From assembly GCF_002738225.1 (NCBI RefSeq), contig NZ_PEBQ01000108.1, positions 1 to 64,000 of the forward strand: DNA of 64,000 nucleotides, in the 5' to 3' direction. How positions within the stretch are numbered: position 1 is the stretch's first letter; each line of letters starts with the position of its first letter. The DNA comes from Acetobacter pomorum. GTDB taxonomy: Bacteria > Pseudomonadota > Alphaproteobacteria > Acetobacterales > Acetobacteraceae. Shown piece after piece: positions 38,431 to 49,247 of this stretch. The translations under genes and the position numbers were made by a program. The notes beneath the pieces were generated by a model. That model was not told where the DNA came from. It made no database searches and saw nothing but the letters and a program-made list of their open reading frames with translations.

Positions 38431-38573
38431 CCTTACGCCTTTCTATTTCTTATATCTGTCCGGAACGGCGGGCGGGCTTTTCGTCCGCCTGTCCGCTACC
38501 TGAACGCACTATGAAGCCGTTTTCCGCTACGTCAACCAAGCAAACGCAACTTCCTCGCCTCCTACCCCTCTAT

Positions 38574-41096
38574 TCAGTGAGGTAACACCGGAAGAGCGGA
38601 TTCTCCACCACCCGCAGGTAGCGGATCTGGCACATCTTCCCACTCAATCGGCTTAGGCTGGCGCACAAGTGCACGCGCCAGAACTTCATCCACATGAGAG
38701 ACTGGAACGATTTCCAGTTTCTTCTTCACGTTTTCAGGGATTTCCGTAAGGTCCTTCTCATTTTCCTTGGGAATGAACACTGTACGAATACCCGCCCGCA
38801 GGGCTGCAAGCAGCTTTTCCTTCAGGCCACCAATGGGCAGCACACGTCCACGCAACGTGATTTCACCCGTCATGGCCACATCCCGACGGATAGGAATACC
38901 AGTCAGAACGCTTACCAAGGATGTGACCATAGCCACACCGGCAGAAGGGCCATCTTTGGGAGTCGCACCTTCTGGCACATGCACATGGAAACTGCGCTTG
39001 TCGAACAGGGTTGGCACAATGCCAAAGCTGGTTGCCCGACTCCGCACAAAGGAGAACGCAGCAGAGATGCTCTCCTTCATCACGTCACCCAGCTTACCGG
39101 TTTCAACAATACCGCCCTTGCCCGGCACCATAACACTTTCAATGGTTAGGATTTCCCCGCCCACTTCTGTCCATGCCAGACCGGTTACAACGCCCACCAT
39201 ATCTTCTGCTTCGGTTTCCCCATAGCTGAAGCGCCGCACGCCGGCATATTTCTCCAGATTTTTGGGCGTAACAGAAACTTTTTTGGCTTTACCGGTGACA
39301 ATTTCCTTCACGGCCTTACGGGCAAGCCATGCAAGCTCACGTTCCAGATTACGTACACCAGCCTCACGCGTGTAATAGCGAATCAGATCCCGCACTGCGT
39401 CATCCGTAATCGACCATTCACCCGGCTTGAGGTTATGGGCCTGTATCTGTTTGGAAATCAGATGGCGTTTGGCAATTTCCACCTTTTCATCTTCCGTATA
39501 ACCGGACAGACGAATGATCTCCATACGGTCCAGCAACGGCTGCGGCATGTTCAGGCTGTTAGCCGTTGTCACGAACATGACATCAGACAGATCGTAATCT
39601 ACTTCCAGATAATGGTCTGCAAATGTGCTGTTCTGCTCCGGATCCAACACTTCCAGCAGGGCAGATGCCGGATCTCCACGCCAGTCGGACCCCAGCTTGT
39701 CAATTTCGTCCAGCAGGAACAGAGGATTCGAAACTTTTGCTTTCTTCATCCCCTGAATGATCTTGCCAGGCATGGAACCGATATACGTGCGCCGATGGCC
39801 ACGAATTTCGGCTTCATCCCGCACGCCACCCAGTGACATACGCACATAATGCCGCCCAGTTGCCTTGGCGATAGAACGTGCCAGCGATGTTTTACCAACA
39901 CCCGGCGGCCCCACCAGGCACAAAATCGGCCCCTTCAACTTCTGGGATCGGCTTTGAACAGCCAGATATTCCAGAATACGTTCTTTAACTTTTTCCAAGC
40001 CGTAGTGATCTGTATCCAGAATTTTTTCTGCTTCTGTCAGATCATGCTTAACCTTGGTCCGCTTTTTCCACGGAATACTCAGCAGCCAATCCAGATAATT
40101 CCGCACAACTGTAGATTCGGCAGACATCATGCTCATGCCGCGCAGCTTTTTCAGCTCCGCTATAGCTTTTTCGTGTGCTTCCTTGGAAAGTTTGGTTTTG
40201 GCAATCCGCTCTTCCAGCTCGGATGTTTCATCCTTGCCGTCTTCACCTTCACCCAATTCTTTCTGAATCGCTTTAAGCTGTTCGTTCAGATAGTACTCGC
40301 GCTGCGTTTTTTCCATCTGGCGTTTAACGCGGTTGCGAATTTTCTTTTCAACCTGAAGAACATCAATCTCTGCCTCAATATGCGCAAAAACCTTTTCCAG
40401 TTGCGCCATCACTGTGGGCGCTTCCAGAATTTCCTGCTTTTCCGCAATCTTGAGGTTCAAATGGCTGGTCACAGTATCTGCCAGCTTTGCCAGATCACTG
40501 ATCTGGTTCAGAGACACCAGAACCTCGGACGCAATCTTCTTGTTGAGCTTCATATACTGCTCAAACTGAGACACGATGGAACGCCCAAGCGCTTCGGCTT
40601 CCGGCCCTTCCGCCGGTTGCTCTGGCATATCCTCAATATCAGCCTCGAAGTGCCCTTCCACTTCGTGCAAGGTTTTGACGCGAACGCGCTTCACCCCCTC
40701 CACAAGCACCTTTACGGTGCCATCCGGCAGTTTCAGTAACTGCAAAATGGTTGAAAGCGTGCCAACCCGATAAATATCATCGGCCGATGGATCATCCTGC
40801 GCAGCGTCCTTCTGAGCAACCAGCAAGATATGACGGTCATCTTTTGTGACCGTTTCCAACGCTTTTACGGATTTTTCACGCCCAACAAACAAAGGCACGA
40901 TCATGTGTGGAAACACGACAATATCGCGCAGCGGCAACACGGCGACATGTACCGGAGCCTTGGCTTCCTGAACTTCCGGCTCTGCTGCGGTTTCTACAAC
41001 TGTCGTGGTTTGAGGCGTGGCTTCTGCAGCCACTTCCGGTTTGGTTTTTGTTGCAGCCCGACGTCTGCGTTTCACTGGTTTTTCGTTATCAGCCAT
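38574..41096 (-). CDS. lon: ATP-dependent protease Lon
   Basis: A 840-residue Lon protease: N-terminal LON domain ([16 protein letters not shown]), AAA+ module with Walker [11 protein letters not shown], and protease domain with the catalytic serine in [10 protein letters not shown] and lysine in [10 protein letters not shown]. Ahead of the LON domain is an unusual tail of about 47 residues, basic (KRRRR near residue 10) then rich in Ala, Thr, Glu and Pro. The ATG at 41096 has AGGAGG 8 bases upstream, so the tail is likely translated. Confidence 0.95.
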   Translation of the reverse strand: MADNEKPVKRRRRAATKTKPEVAAEATPQTTTVVETAAEPEVQEAKAPVHVAVLPLRDIVVFPHMIVPLFVGREKSVKALETVTKDDRHILLVAQKDAAQDDPSADDIYRVGTLSTILQLLKLPDGTVKVLVEGVKRVRVKTLHEVEGHFEADIEDMPEQPAEGPEAEALGRSIVSQFEQYMKLNKKIASEVLVSLNQISDLAKLADTVTSHLNLKIAEKQEILEAPTVMAQLEKVFAHIEAEIDVLQVEKKIRNRVKRQMEKTQREYYLNEQLKAIQKELGEGEDGKDETSELEERIAKTKLSKEAHEKAIAELKKLRGMSMMSAESTVVRNYLDWLLSIPWKKRTKVKHDLTEAEKILDTDHYGLEKVKERILEYLAVQSRSQKLKGPILCLVGPPGVGKTSLARSIAKATGRHYVRMSLGGVRDEAEIRGHRRTYIGSMPGKIIQGMKKAKVSNPLFLLDEIDKLGSDWRGDPASALLEVLDPEQNSTFADHYLEVDYDLSDVMFVTTANSLNMPQPLLDRMEIIRLSGYTEDEKVEIAKRHLISKQIQAHNLKPGEWSITDDAVRDLIRYYTREAGVRNLERELAWLARKAVKEIVTGKAKKVSVTPKNLEKYAGVRRFSYGETEAEDMVGVVTGLAWTEVGGEILTIESVMVPGKGGIVETGKLGDVMKESISAAFSFVRSRATSFGIVPTLFDKRSFHVHVPEGATPKDGPSAGVAMVTSLVSVLTGIPIRRDVAMTGEITLRGRVLPIGGLKEKLLAALRAGIRTVFIPKENEKDLTEIPENVKKKLEIVPVSHVDEVLARALVRQPKPIEWEDVPDPLPAGGGESALPVLPH

Positions 41097-41240
41097 GATG
41101 ATGACCTCCTGACAAGGACGATCCGGAAACGGCACCCGCCTTGCGGCATACCTTATTCCGTACAAGAGCCAACGCGGTGAAAGCTCCTTTGTCCATCCTT
41201 ATGTCGTTATTCACAGCGTTTTACACAATGGGACAGTGAC

Positions 41241-41279
41241 AAAAACAGCGCTGGAGCAAGTGCCGCCAGCGCTGTTTTG
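41241..41279 (-). terminator. Rho-independent terminator after clpX
   Basis: AAAACAGCGCTGG and CCAGCGCTGTTTT form a 13-base perfect stem with an 11-base loop; on the minus strand a T-run follows. It separates clpX from lon. Confidence 0.9.
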
Positions 41280-41294
41280 TGAATATTGCCCAAC

Positions 41295-42560
41295 TCAAGC
41301 AGACTGTTCTGCCGGGATTTCTTTCTTTTTCCCGTAGACATAGACCGGACTGGCCTTGCCTTCCGCGACATCCCGGTTAACCACCACTTCCTCTACATTT
41401 TCGAGGCCTGGCAGATCGAACATGGTCGACATCAGGATACTTTCCAGAATGGAACGCAACCCACGGGCACCTGTCTTACGCACAATAGCGCGATCTGCGA
41501 TGGCCTTGAGCGCATCGTCCGTAAAGTCGAGCTGCACATCTTCCATCTGGAACAGCCGCTGATACTGCTTCACCAACGCATTTTTAGGTTCAGTCAGAAT
41601 CTTGATAAGCGCAGCTTCATCCAGATCACCCAACGTGGCAATAACCGGCAGACGCCCGATGAATTCCGGAATCAGACCAAACTTCATCAGATCTTCCGGT
41701 TCCACGTCGTGCAGGATTTCACCTGTCTTGCGTTCATCTGGAGCGCGCACATCGGCGCCGAACCCAATGTTGGTTCCCTTACCGCGAGCAGAAATAATCT
41801 TGTCCAACCCGGCAAAAGCACCACCACAGATAAACAGCATGTTGGTGGTATCTACCTGCAGAAACTCCTGCTGCGGATGCTTGCGGCCACCCTGCGGAGG
41901 AACAGATGCAACTGTGCCTTCCATCAGTTTCAGCAGTGCCTGCTGCACCCCTTCCCCACTTACATCACGCGTAATGGAAGGATTATCTGACTTTTTGGAA
42001 ATCTTGTCGATTTCATCAATATACACAATGCCACGCTGTGCGCGTTCTACATTGTAGTCAGATGCCTGCAACAGCTTGAGAATGATGTTTTCAACATCTT
42101 CCCCCACATACCCTGCTTCTGTCAGGGTTGTGGCATCCGCCATTGTAAAAGGCACATCCAGAATACGTGCCAGTGTCTGGGCCAGCAGGGTTTTACCAGA
42201 ACCTGTGGGGCCAATAAGCAGAATGTTGGATTTTGCAATCTCAACATCACCAGCTTTGGCAACCTGTGTCAGGCGCTTGTAATGGTTATGCACAGCCACA
42301 GACAAAACCTTTTTGGCTTCGGCCTGCCCGATCACATAATCATCCAGCACCTTGCAGATTTCCCGCGGCGTTGGCACACCCTCACGCGATTTGACAAGGG
42401 AAGTCTTGTTCTCCTCACGGATGATATCCATGCAGAGTTCAACACATTCGTCACAAATGAACACCGTGGGGCCAGCAATCAGCTTGCGAACCTCATGTTG
42501 TGACTTTCCACAGAACGAGCAGTAAAGCGTGTTCTTGGAATCACCGGACTTCGTATTCAT
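41295..42560 (-). CDS. clpX: ClpX ATPase subunit of ClpXP
   Basis: A 421-residue unfoldase. The zinc-binding domain has CSFCGKSQ and CDECVELC; Walker A is IGPTGSGKT, and the RGVQ-type pore region and sensor motifs follow. It recognises and unfolds substrates for ClpP. It follows clpP after a 120-base gap containing a small hairpin at 42622-42643 (GCCTGC/GCAGGC core) without T-run. Confidence 0.96.
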   Translation of the reverse strand: MNTKSGDSKNTLYCSFCGKSQHEVRKLIAGPTVFICDECVELCMDIIREENKTSLVKSREGVPTPREICKVLDDYVIGQAEAKKVLSVAVHNHYKRLTQVAKAGDVEIAKSNILLIGPTGSGKTLLAQTLARILDVPFTMADATTLTEAGYVGEDVENIILKLLQASDYNVERAQRGIVYIDEIDKISKKSDNPSITRDVSGEGVQQALLKLMEGTVASVPPQGGRKHPQQEFLQVDTTNMLFICGGAFAGLDKIISARGKGTNIGFGADVRAPDERKTGEILHDVEPEDLMKFGLIPEFIGRLPVIATLGDLDEAALIKILTEPKNALVKQYQRLFQMEDVQLDFTDDALKAIADRAIVRKTGARGLRSILESILMSTMFDLPGLENVEEVVVNRDVAEGKASPVYVYGKKKEIPAEQSA

Positions 42561-42680
42561 CAGCCCACTCCCTCGATCATCCCAGGCCCCATCGCACCGA
42601 GAGCCGAGTCCCAGAACGTGTGTGCCTGCCTTACAGCAGGCGCCTTCCCTATTGTAACAGGAAGATTACTGTACGCCAGA

Positions 42681-43334
42681 TTAAGGATGACTTTTATCCT
42701 TCTTGCCTGTTTCTGTCGCCTTATGGTGGCTGATCACCTCATCCACAATCCCGAAAGACTGAGCTTCATGGGCAGACATATACGTGTCACGCTCCAGCTT
42801 CTGCTCAATTTCCTCCAACGTGCGACCTGTATGTTCACGGTAGATTTCATTCAGCTTCTGACGAATGATCAAAATTTCACGCGCCTGAATTTCGATATCA
42901 CTTGCCTGCCCCTGCGCACCACCAGAAGGCTGATGCACCATAACGCGTGCATTCGGCAACGCGAAACGACGCCCCTTTTCACCCCCAGCCAGTAGCAAAG
43001 ACCCCATAGAGGCTGCCTGCCCAATGCACACTGTGCTTACAGGGCTACGGATGTACTGCATGGTATCATAAATTGCCAAACCGGCAGAAACCACACCACC
43101 CGGACTGTTGATGTAAAAAGAGATTTCCTTATTAGGATTCACGCTTTCCAAATACAGAAGCTGTGCAGAAATCAAGGATGCAACCTGATCGTACACGGGA
43201 CCAGTCAGGAAGATGATCCGCTCTTGAAGCAGGCGGGAATAGATATCAAACGCCCGCTCACCACGAGAGGTCTGTTCGACCACCATCGGCACCAGCGCAT
43301 TGCTGAAAATCTCAACGGGATCACGATCCCTCAT
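42681..43334 (-). CDS. clpP: ClpP protease subunit
   Basis: A 217-residue serine protease. [20 protein letters not shown] is the axial region, the nucleophile serine is in [11 protein letters not shown] and the histidine in [10 protein letters not shown] start at [10 protein letters not shown] (43334), the length typical of the family; ATG 43343 is possible. Confidence 0.95.
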   Translation of the reverse strand: MRDRDPVEIFSNALVPMVVEQTSRGERAFDIYSRLLQERIIFLTGPVYDQVASLISAQLLYLESVNPNKEISFYINSPGGVVSAGLAIYDTMQYIRSPVSTVCIGQAASMGSLLLAGGEKGRRFALPNARVMVHQPSGGAQGQASDIEIQAREILIIRQKLNEIYREHTGRTLEEIEQKLERDTYMSAHEAQSFGIVDEVISHHKATETGKKDKSHP

Positions 43335-43466
43335 ACCACTCATTCCCGTATAAAAAACTGAATCAGCCTTTCTTGCCTTCCTGCGCAACCACAAAAAAGC
43401 TCAGGCACTCTGCTTCAAGATAGAGATAAAGTGGAAAGATGCCACCCCGGAAAAGAAAAACATGCC

Positions 43467-43502
43467 CAAAAAGAATGTCCCGCCAGTTCACACTGGCGGG
43501 AC
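43467..43502 (-). terminator. Rho-independent terminator after tig
   Basis: GTCCCGCCAGT and ACTGGCGGGAC make an 11-base perfect stem with a 4-base loop (43477-43502). On the minus strand it is followed by ATTCTTTTT. It ends the trigger factor transcript. Confidence 0.9.
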
Positions 43503-43517
43503 ACGGCCTTTTTCTTA

Positions 43518-44852
43518 TTAGATATTCGCTGGTGGAATATCTGAAAGTTCCTCTGGTGTGACCTCTTTATCCGTCACTTTGGCCAATTCTATCAGGTAAT
43601 CAACAACCTTATTTTCAAAGATTGGCCCCCTGAGAGATTCTGCCGCCTGCGGATTCTTCTGGAAGAATTCGAACACCTGCTTTTCCTGCCCCGGGTAGCG
43701 CATGGCTTCTGCCCGCACTGCACGGCCCAGCTCATCTGGTGTCACCGTAATATTGTTCTTACGGCCAATTTCAGCCAGAAGCAGACCCAACTTTACGCGA
43801 CGTTCCGCAATTTTGCGGTAATCAGCGCGCAGGGTTTCTTCATCTTTATTCTTGTCTTCGTCATCAAGCTGACCGGTTTTACGGTCTTCTTCAACACGTG
43901 CCCAGATCTGGTTGAATTCTGCATCCACCATGCCTTCTGGCGCGGTGAAATCCGTTTTCTTTGCCAGCTCATCCAGCAGCTCACGCTTGATACGCAGACG
44001 GGAAAGCTGATCGTATTCGCCTTCAATCTGCTTACGAATCAGATCTTTCAGCTGATCAAGGCTTTCAAAGCCCATCTTCTTGGCCAACTCATCATCAATC
44101 GGCGCATCAACTGGCTTCTTGATCTGCTTGGCTTTGATATCGAAGGTGGCTTCCTTGCCTGCCAGCTCGGTTGCGCCGTAATCTTCGGGGAAAGTTACCG
44201 TAATAACTTTTTCTTCACCCGGCTTCATACCTTCAATCTGCTCAGCAAAGCCCGGAATAAAGCCTTCGCCGCCGATTTCAACGTTCACATCTTCAGCAGA
44301 ACCGCCTTCGAAAGGCACACCATCGCGCTTGCCAACGAAATCGATCGCAACCACATCACCTTTAGCGACGGGGCGAACTTCTTCCACCACTTCAAAGGTG
44401 CGACCGCGCTTGGCGATATCTTCCAGCACCTTGTTGATGGCTTCATCGCTCACATTTGCCTTCAGGCGTGTCAGCGTCAGGTCGGACAGATCCGGCACAG
44501 CAATTTCTGGCAGAATTTCTGCTTCAACCGTAAATTCCAGATCTTTTCCATCATCGGTCTGACCGGAAACCAGATCTACCTTGGGCTGACCAGCAGGGCG
44601 GATGCCACGTTCATCAAAAACAGTACGCAGCGCATCAGATACCGTCTGTTCCAGAACTTCTGCCCATACGCTTTCGCCGTAACGCTGCTTAGCCAAGGAA
44701 ACAGGCACCTTACCAGGGCGGAAGCCCGGCAGGTTCAGGTTTGCTGCAACTTCCTTCAGCCGCGCATCACGCTTGCTGGCAATTTCCGCCGCTGGAACTG
44801 TTACGGTAAAACCACGCTTCAGCCCTTCGGAAAGGGTCTCGGTAACCTGCAT
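43518..44852 (-). CDS. tig: Trigger factor
   Basis: A 444-residue ribosome-associated chaperone. The ribosome-binding signature is LPGFRPGKVP, the FKBP-type prolyl isomerase domain spans about residues 155-245 (VAIDFVGKRDGVPFEGG), and the helical C-terminal arms follow. It lies upstream of clpP-clpX in the usual order. Confidence 0.95.
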   Translation of the reverse strand: MQVTETLSEGLKRGFTVTVPAAEIASKRDARLKEVAANLNLPGFRPGKVPVSLAKQRYGESVWAEVLEQTVSDALRTVFDERGIRPAGQPKVDLVSGQTDDGKDLEFTVEAEILPEIAVPDLSDLTLTRLKANVSDEAINKVLEDIAKRGRTFEVVEEVRPVAKGDVVAIDFVGKRDGVPFEGGSAEDVNVEIGGEGFIPGFAEQIEGMKPGEEKVITVTFPEDYGATELAGKEATFDIKAKQIKKPVDAPIDDELAKKMGFESLDQLKDLIRKQIEGEYDQLSRLRIKRELLDELAKKTDFTAPEGMVDAEFNQIWARVEEDRKTGQLDDEDKNKDEETLRADYRKIAERRVKLGLLLAEIGRKNNITVTPDELGRAVRAEAMRYPGQEKQVFEFFQKNPQAAESLRGPIFENKVVDYLIELAKVTDKEVTPEELSDIPPANI

Positions 44853-44940
44853 CGGTCAGGCCTTCCTTTCGGTACAAAACTCAAACACCCGCTACGCAAA
44901 GGCCGTCGCGGACCAGGACGGGAGCATGACAAAAATAAAT

Positions 44941-45025
<85 letters not shown>

Positions 45026-45062
45026 GCATAATGCTCACCGTCACGAGTTGGGTGGACTTAAC

Positions 45063-46538
45063 TCAAACCTGCGCCCTCGGCAAGATGCCCATGTCAGAGT
45101 TCACCCTCTCTTTCTGCATATGTGCTGCTTTTTCTCGTGCAGCACCCAAATGAAGGTCCAAATCCTCTGCCACAGGCCACGGACCAGCCTGCTGCCCTGC
45201 CTCTCCATGCAGCCACACACCGGCACATGCAGCCTCCCACACAGGCATACCTGCGGCCAACAAAGCCGCAATCACACCTGAAAGTGTATCCCCCGAACCA
45301 GCGGTCCCTAAGGCTGCGGTAGCATGATTATTGATTGCCAGCCGCCCATCTGGCGCTGCAATCATGGTGGAAGCACCTTTAAGAACTACAACAACCCCAA
45401 GCTGCCGGGCGGCCTGCCTGACATGTTCTGGCGGATTGCTGCCTACTGGCCCAAATACCCGGGTAAACTCGCCAATATGCGGCGTAATAACCGCTACACC
45501 CTTAAGCTTTTCAGGGTCACCGGCCGAAGCACTTAAAGCCCCGGCATCTGCCAGCACAATTTTTCCCGTTGCCAGCAAAACGGGAAGCGCGGATTGCACT
45601 TCTGCTTCTGTCAAACCGGGGCCACAAACCCATACATGGCGGCGTTTATCTTCCAAAAGTGTCGGTAACGATGCGTCATCTATAATAAGGCCGGGAGCCC
45701 CCAACCTATAGGCCGCAGCACCTGCCCCGGCAGCTATACGCACCAGCCCTGCTCCCGCTGCGCGTGCTCCCCCGGCACATAAACGTGTTGCTCCTGGCAT
45801 GGATTCGCCCGCACAGATACTCACGACTCCGCGCGTATATTTATGGCTCTCCGGCCCAGGAATCGGCAAATGCCACAAACCGGGTTCATTCCGCCATGTG
45901 GTGGGGGAAACCTGATCAAGCGCGGTTTGCGGAATTCCAATATCTGCCAGAATCAGACGCCCAAAAAGCTCCCTACCCGGATACAGCAGATGCCCTGGCT
46001 TAAATCGGCAAAAAGTGACCGTCATGGCTGCCTGTGGGGCATACCCACGCACCAAGCCTGTCGCACCATCCACACCTGATGGCATATCAACCGCAACAAT
46101 TCGTCGCGCTGCTTGCAAAACTTCAGCAGACAGACCGGAAACATCCCGGCTCAACCCTGCACCAAATACGGCATCTACTACCAGATCAGCACGCGCGGCT
46201 TCTTGCGCTGAAAAAGGAACACGCACGCCATGGAAACGGGATGAAGCTTCTGCAGCAGCGCCTCCCGGTTTGGGGGCGACCATTTCCGCCACAGCAACAG
46301 GCCAACCTGCTTCATCAAGATGCCGTGCAACCACATATCCATCTCCCCCGTTATTGCCGGGGCCACACAGCACAAGAACACGTGCGGGCTTTTCATACCG
46401 AAAAATAGCGCGGGCCACTGCACGGCCTGCATTTTCCATCAACACGGAAACAGGCACACTCTGTGCTGAAATATAATCAATTTTCCCCATTTCATCAGGA
46501 GAATAAACGCTCAGAAGAGAAGGATATATTGTTGCCAT
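45063..46538 (-). CDS. nnr: Bifunctional NAD(P)HX epimerase / ADP-dependent dehydratase
   Basis: A 491-residue fusion. The N-terminal YjeF_N domain (epimerase) has LCGPGNNGGDGYVVARHL and FGAGLSRDVSG; the C-terminal carbohydrate-kinase-like domain (dehydratase) has GSGDTLSGVIAALLA. It repairs hydrated NADH and NADPH. Start at 46538 with GGAGG at 6 bases. Confidence 0.92.
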   Translation of the reverse strand: MATIYPSLLSVYSPDEMGKIDYISAQSVPVSVLMENAGRAVARAIFRYEKPARVLVLCGPGNNGGDGYVVARHLDEAGWPVAVAEMVAPKPGGAAAEASSRFHGVRVPFSAQEAARADLVVDAVFGAGLSRDVSGLSAEVLQAARRIVAVDMPSGVDGATGLVRGYAPQAAMTVTFCRFKPGHLLYPGRELFGRLILADIGIPQTALDQVSPTTWRNEPGLWHLPIPGPESHKYTRGVVSICAGESMPGATRLCAGGARAAGAGLVRIAAGAGAAAYRLGAPGLIIDDASLPTLLEDKRRHVWVCGPGLTEAEVQSALPVLLATGKIVLADAGALSASAGDPEKLKGVAVITPHIGEFTRVFGPVGSNPPEHVRQAARQLGVVVVLKGASTMIAAPDGRLAINNHATAALGTAGSGDTLSGVIAALLAAGMPVWEAACAGVWLHGEAGQQAGPWPVAEDLDLHLGAAREKAAHMQKERVNSDMGILPRAQV

Positions 46539-46698
46539 ACTAGGCCTCCGCACACAGAGCAGTCGATGATGTGTGCAAATATAGCCCCTTGCGCAGCGTC
46601 CGTCCCCTTGGCAATCAGGCAGCAGACAAGCGTTGGACGATTACCCCTTCCCGCCCCGCGCCTTCGTTTTCCTGCATTAACGCCAAGCGGAGTTCAGC

Positions 46699-47154
46699 AT
46701 GCCCCATTCCATTCTCTGGAGCCTTGTTCTCACCCTCCACCTTGTCAGTATTATTCTGTGGATTGGTGGTGGGGCTTATGCCGTTATTATCTTGCGCCCC
46801 AGCTTGCGCCTGCTGGATACAACACAGCGTAACTCCGTACATTTACAAACATTAGCCCGCTTTTTTAAGGTTTTAACGCACGTTATTCCAACTGCGCTGA
46901 TTACCGGCTGGCTGCTGATTATCCATGAAGGCGGCTTTGCCAATGCTCCATGGACAACCAACCTCATGCAGTTGCTGGGCATTATCATGGCCGTGCTGTT
47001 TGTTATGATGTACACAGGCCCGTATCAAAAAGCTCGGCGCTCCATCCGCCCACAACCTTCTGTATTCGACTCCATTCGCTCCCGCGTGCTGCTTATTGTG
47101 GCGCTGGGTATACTGGCTGTACTTTCTGCCTGTCTTGGCCATCCTTTTGCCTAA
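46699..47154 (+). CDS. Small four-helix membrane protein, CopD-like
   Basis: A 151-residue inner-membrane protein with four predicted helices. HLVSIILWIGGGAY in helix 1 and histidines near helix 2 recall the CopD/DUF2269 family of putative copper- or haem-associated membrane proteins. Family assignment is by pattern only, and no copper genes are adjacent. GCGGAG precedes the ATG. Confidence 0.6.
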   Translation: MPHSILWSLVLTLHLVSIILWIGGGAYAVIILRPSLRLLDTTQRNSVHLQTLARFFKVLTHVIPTALITGWLLIIHEGGFANAPWTTNLMQLLGIIMAVLFVMMYTGPYQKARRSIRPQPSVFDSIRSRVLLIVALGILAVLSACLGHPFA

Positions 47155-47243
47155 GAAACAGCACAACATGTTGGCAAAAACTTGATTTCATGGCCAAACA
47201 GCTTTATCGGAACAAACGCCTGACCGGGTACAAGACATGAATC

Positions 47244-47272
47244 GGTGCCTCAGCCATTTTGTTTGAGGCACC
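47244..47272 (+). other. Hairpin upstream of the helicase gene
   Basis: GGTGCCTCA (47244-47252) and TGAGGCACC (47264-47272) form a perfect 9-base stem with an 11-base loop. No T-run follows on the plus strand. It may be a 5'-leader structure of the helicase mRNA or a weak terminator of the preceding gene. Confidence 0.5.
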
Positions 47273-47336
47273 CCGCATACGGGCAGGCTCTTCAGCCAGT
47301 GCTGACAACAGACAGACCTACGGTTCCGAGAGCAGA

Positions 47337-49247
47337 TTGACAGCTAAAACGCCCGCCTCCCCCCGCAAGACAACAACACGTAGCCGCAAAAAAACGGCTG
47401 CCCCTGCCCCTGTGAGCACAGAAAATGCCACAGAAGATACGGGCACACCAACCGAAGTACCTGCTGAAGAAGCGGTTGCTAGCAAGGCAAAACCTGCCCC
47501 AAAAAAGCGTGTTGTAAGACGACGGAAGCCAAAAGCTGAAAAGGTGGAAAAAGCTGAAGAACCAGCTGCAACGGCGCCGCAAGAGGTAAAAGCAACACCA
47601 GAAGCTGAAGCTCCCTCTCCAACAGAAGCCACGGTTTCTGCTGTTGAAGTTGTTGAGCAAGCTCCTGAAGTTGCGCCAGAGCCTACGGCTGAAACGCAAT
47701 CTGCTCCAGAGGCCCAGACCGAAGAAACTGTTGCCCCAGAGCCAATATCTCCTGAAAAACCTGCCGAAATCACGGTAGAAGCTGCAGAAGATACAGACTC
47801 CGTCACATTTGCTGATCTGGAACTGTCCGAGCCCATTCTGCGTGCCATTTCGGACATGGGTTATACGCACCCTACCCCTATTCAGGCACAGGCCATTCCA
47901 GCCATTTTGATGGCGCGGGATGTTATGGGTGTTGCCCAAACCGGAACAGGCAAAACAGCTTCCTTCACCCTCCCGATGCTGGAGATTTTGTCCGATTCGC
48001 GGGCACGGGCACGCATGCCGCGTTCCCTTATTCTGGAACCCACGCGTGAACTGGCGTTACAGGTTGCAGAAAACTTTGTGAATTATGGCAAATACCTCAA
48101 ACTCAATCATGCGCTTCTGATTGGCGGCGAAAGCATGGCCGATCAGAAAGAGGTGTTGAACCGCGGTGTGGATGTATTGATTGCCACCCCTGGCCGTTTG
48201 CTTGATCTGTTTGAACGTGGTGGCCTGCTGTTGAATCACACCAGTATTCTGGTGATTGATGAAGCCGACCGGATGCTGGATATGGGCTTTATTCCCGATA
48301 TTGAAAAAATTGTCGGGCTGTTGCCACCTAACCGACAGACATTGCTGTTTTCTGCCACCATGGCGCCCACCATCCGTAAACTGGCAGATGCATTTTTGCA
48401 TTCTCCCAAGGAAATTACGGTTGCGCGGCAATCTTCTGTGGCCACAACCATTACAACCGGCATTGTGGTAGTGGATGAATACAGCAAGCGTGAAACATTG
48501 CGCCAGTTGCTGAAAGACCCGGCACTGCAAAACGCCATTGTTTTCTGTAACCGCAAGCGTGATGTAGATATTCTGACCAAATCGCTTGTTAAACATGGTT
48601 TTTCTGCTGCAGCGTTACATGGTGACCTCCCGCAGTCTGTGCGCTTTTCCACGCTTGAAAAATTCAAGAATGATGAATTGAAAGTACTTGTGTGCTCAGA
48701 TGTAGCAGCACGCGGTATTGATATTGGCGGTCTTTCCCACGTCTTCAATTTTGACCTTCCCTTCCATGCAGAAGACTATGTACACCGCATTGGTCGTACT
48801 GGTCGCGCCGGGCGTGAAGGTCATGCCTACAGCATTGCCACCCCGTATGATAAAGCGCTGGCCGAAGCTATTGAAAAGCTGACAGGCAAAGAAATTCCGC
48901 GCATGACGCTGGAAGGCGTAAAGCAGCTTGAATGGTCGGATGAAAAACGGCCACCAGCAGGGCGCGCACGTAAGGCACGCACTCCTCAGCGCGAGCGCGA
49001 AAATACCACCCAAATGCGCGAACAACCGCAGGATGCCAAACCTCAGCAGGCACCGCGCCCGGAACGGCAACCAACACGGAATACACGCTACTCGCGGGAT
49101 GAGATCCCACCAGCACCTGGCGGAGACGTGCAAGGCTTTGGCGATATGGTGCCCGCCTTTATGCTTCTGCCGCGCCGGAGTTCTGTAAGACCTGCTTCAC
49201 CAGGAACAGACACTGCTGCTGAATGTGCCGCAGACGCACAATCCTGA
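47337..49247 (+). CDS. DEAD-box ATP-dependent RNA helicase
   Basis: A helicase of about 636 residues, RhlE-like. After a disordered N-terminal region of about 160 residues rich in Ala, Pro, Glu and Lys comes the core: Q motif PTPIQAQAIP, AQTGTGKTASF (motif I), PTRELALQ, VIDEADRMLDMGF (motif II), FSATM (III) and HRIGRTGRAG (VI). The C-terminal tail is basic and Arg/Gln-rich. No in-frame ATG precedes the core; the frame opens with TTG at 47259 inside a hairpin loop, and a second TTG at 47337 gives a natural MTAKTP start with a modest GAGAG site. The start is therefore uncertain. Likely role: RNA remodelling in ribosome assembly or cold response. Confidence 0.88.
   Translation: MTAKTPASPRKTTTRSRKKTAAPAPVSTENATEDTGTPTEVPAEEAVASKAKPAPKKRVVRRRKPKAEKVEKAEEPAATAPQEVKATPEAEAPSPTEATVSAVEVVEQAPEVAPEPTAETQSAPEAQTEETVAPEPISPEKPAEITVEAAEDTDSVTFADLELSEPILRAISDMGYTHPTPIQAQAIPAILMARDVMGVAQTGTGKTASFTLPMLEILSDSRARARMPRSLILEPTRELALQVAENFVNYGKYLKLNHALLIGGESMADQKEVLNRGVDVLIATPGRLLDLFERGGLLLNHTSILVIDEADRMLDMGFIPDIEKIVGLLPPNRQTLLFSATMAPTIRKLADAFLHSPKEITVARQSSVATTITTGIVVVDEYSKRETLRQLLKDPALQNAIVFCNRKRDVDILTKSLVKHGFSAAALHGDLPQSVRFSTLEKFKNDELKVLVCSDVAARGIDIGGLSHVFNFDLPFHAEDYVHRIGRTGRAGREGHAYSIATPYDKALAEAIEKLTGKEIPRMTLEGVKQLEWSDEKRPPAGRARKARTPQRERENTTQMREQPQDAKPQQAPRPERQPTRNTRYSRDEIPPAPGGDVQGFGDMVPAFMLLPRRSSVRPASPGTDTAAECAADAQS

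Noticed and set aside
39849-40739. A 296-codon plus-strand open frame opposite lon
   Set aside because: Phe-rich translation produced by the reverse of Glu/Lys-rich coiled-coil codons in lon.
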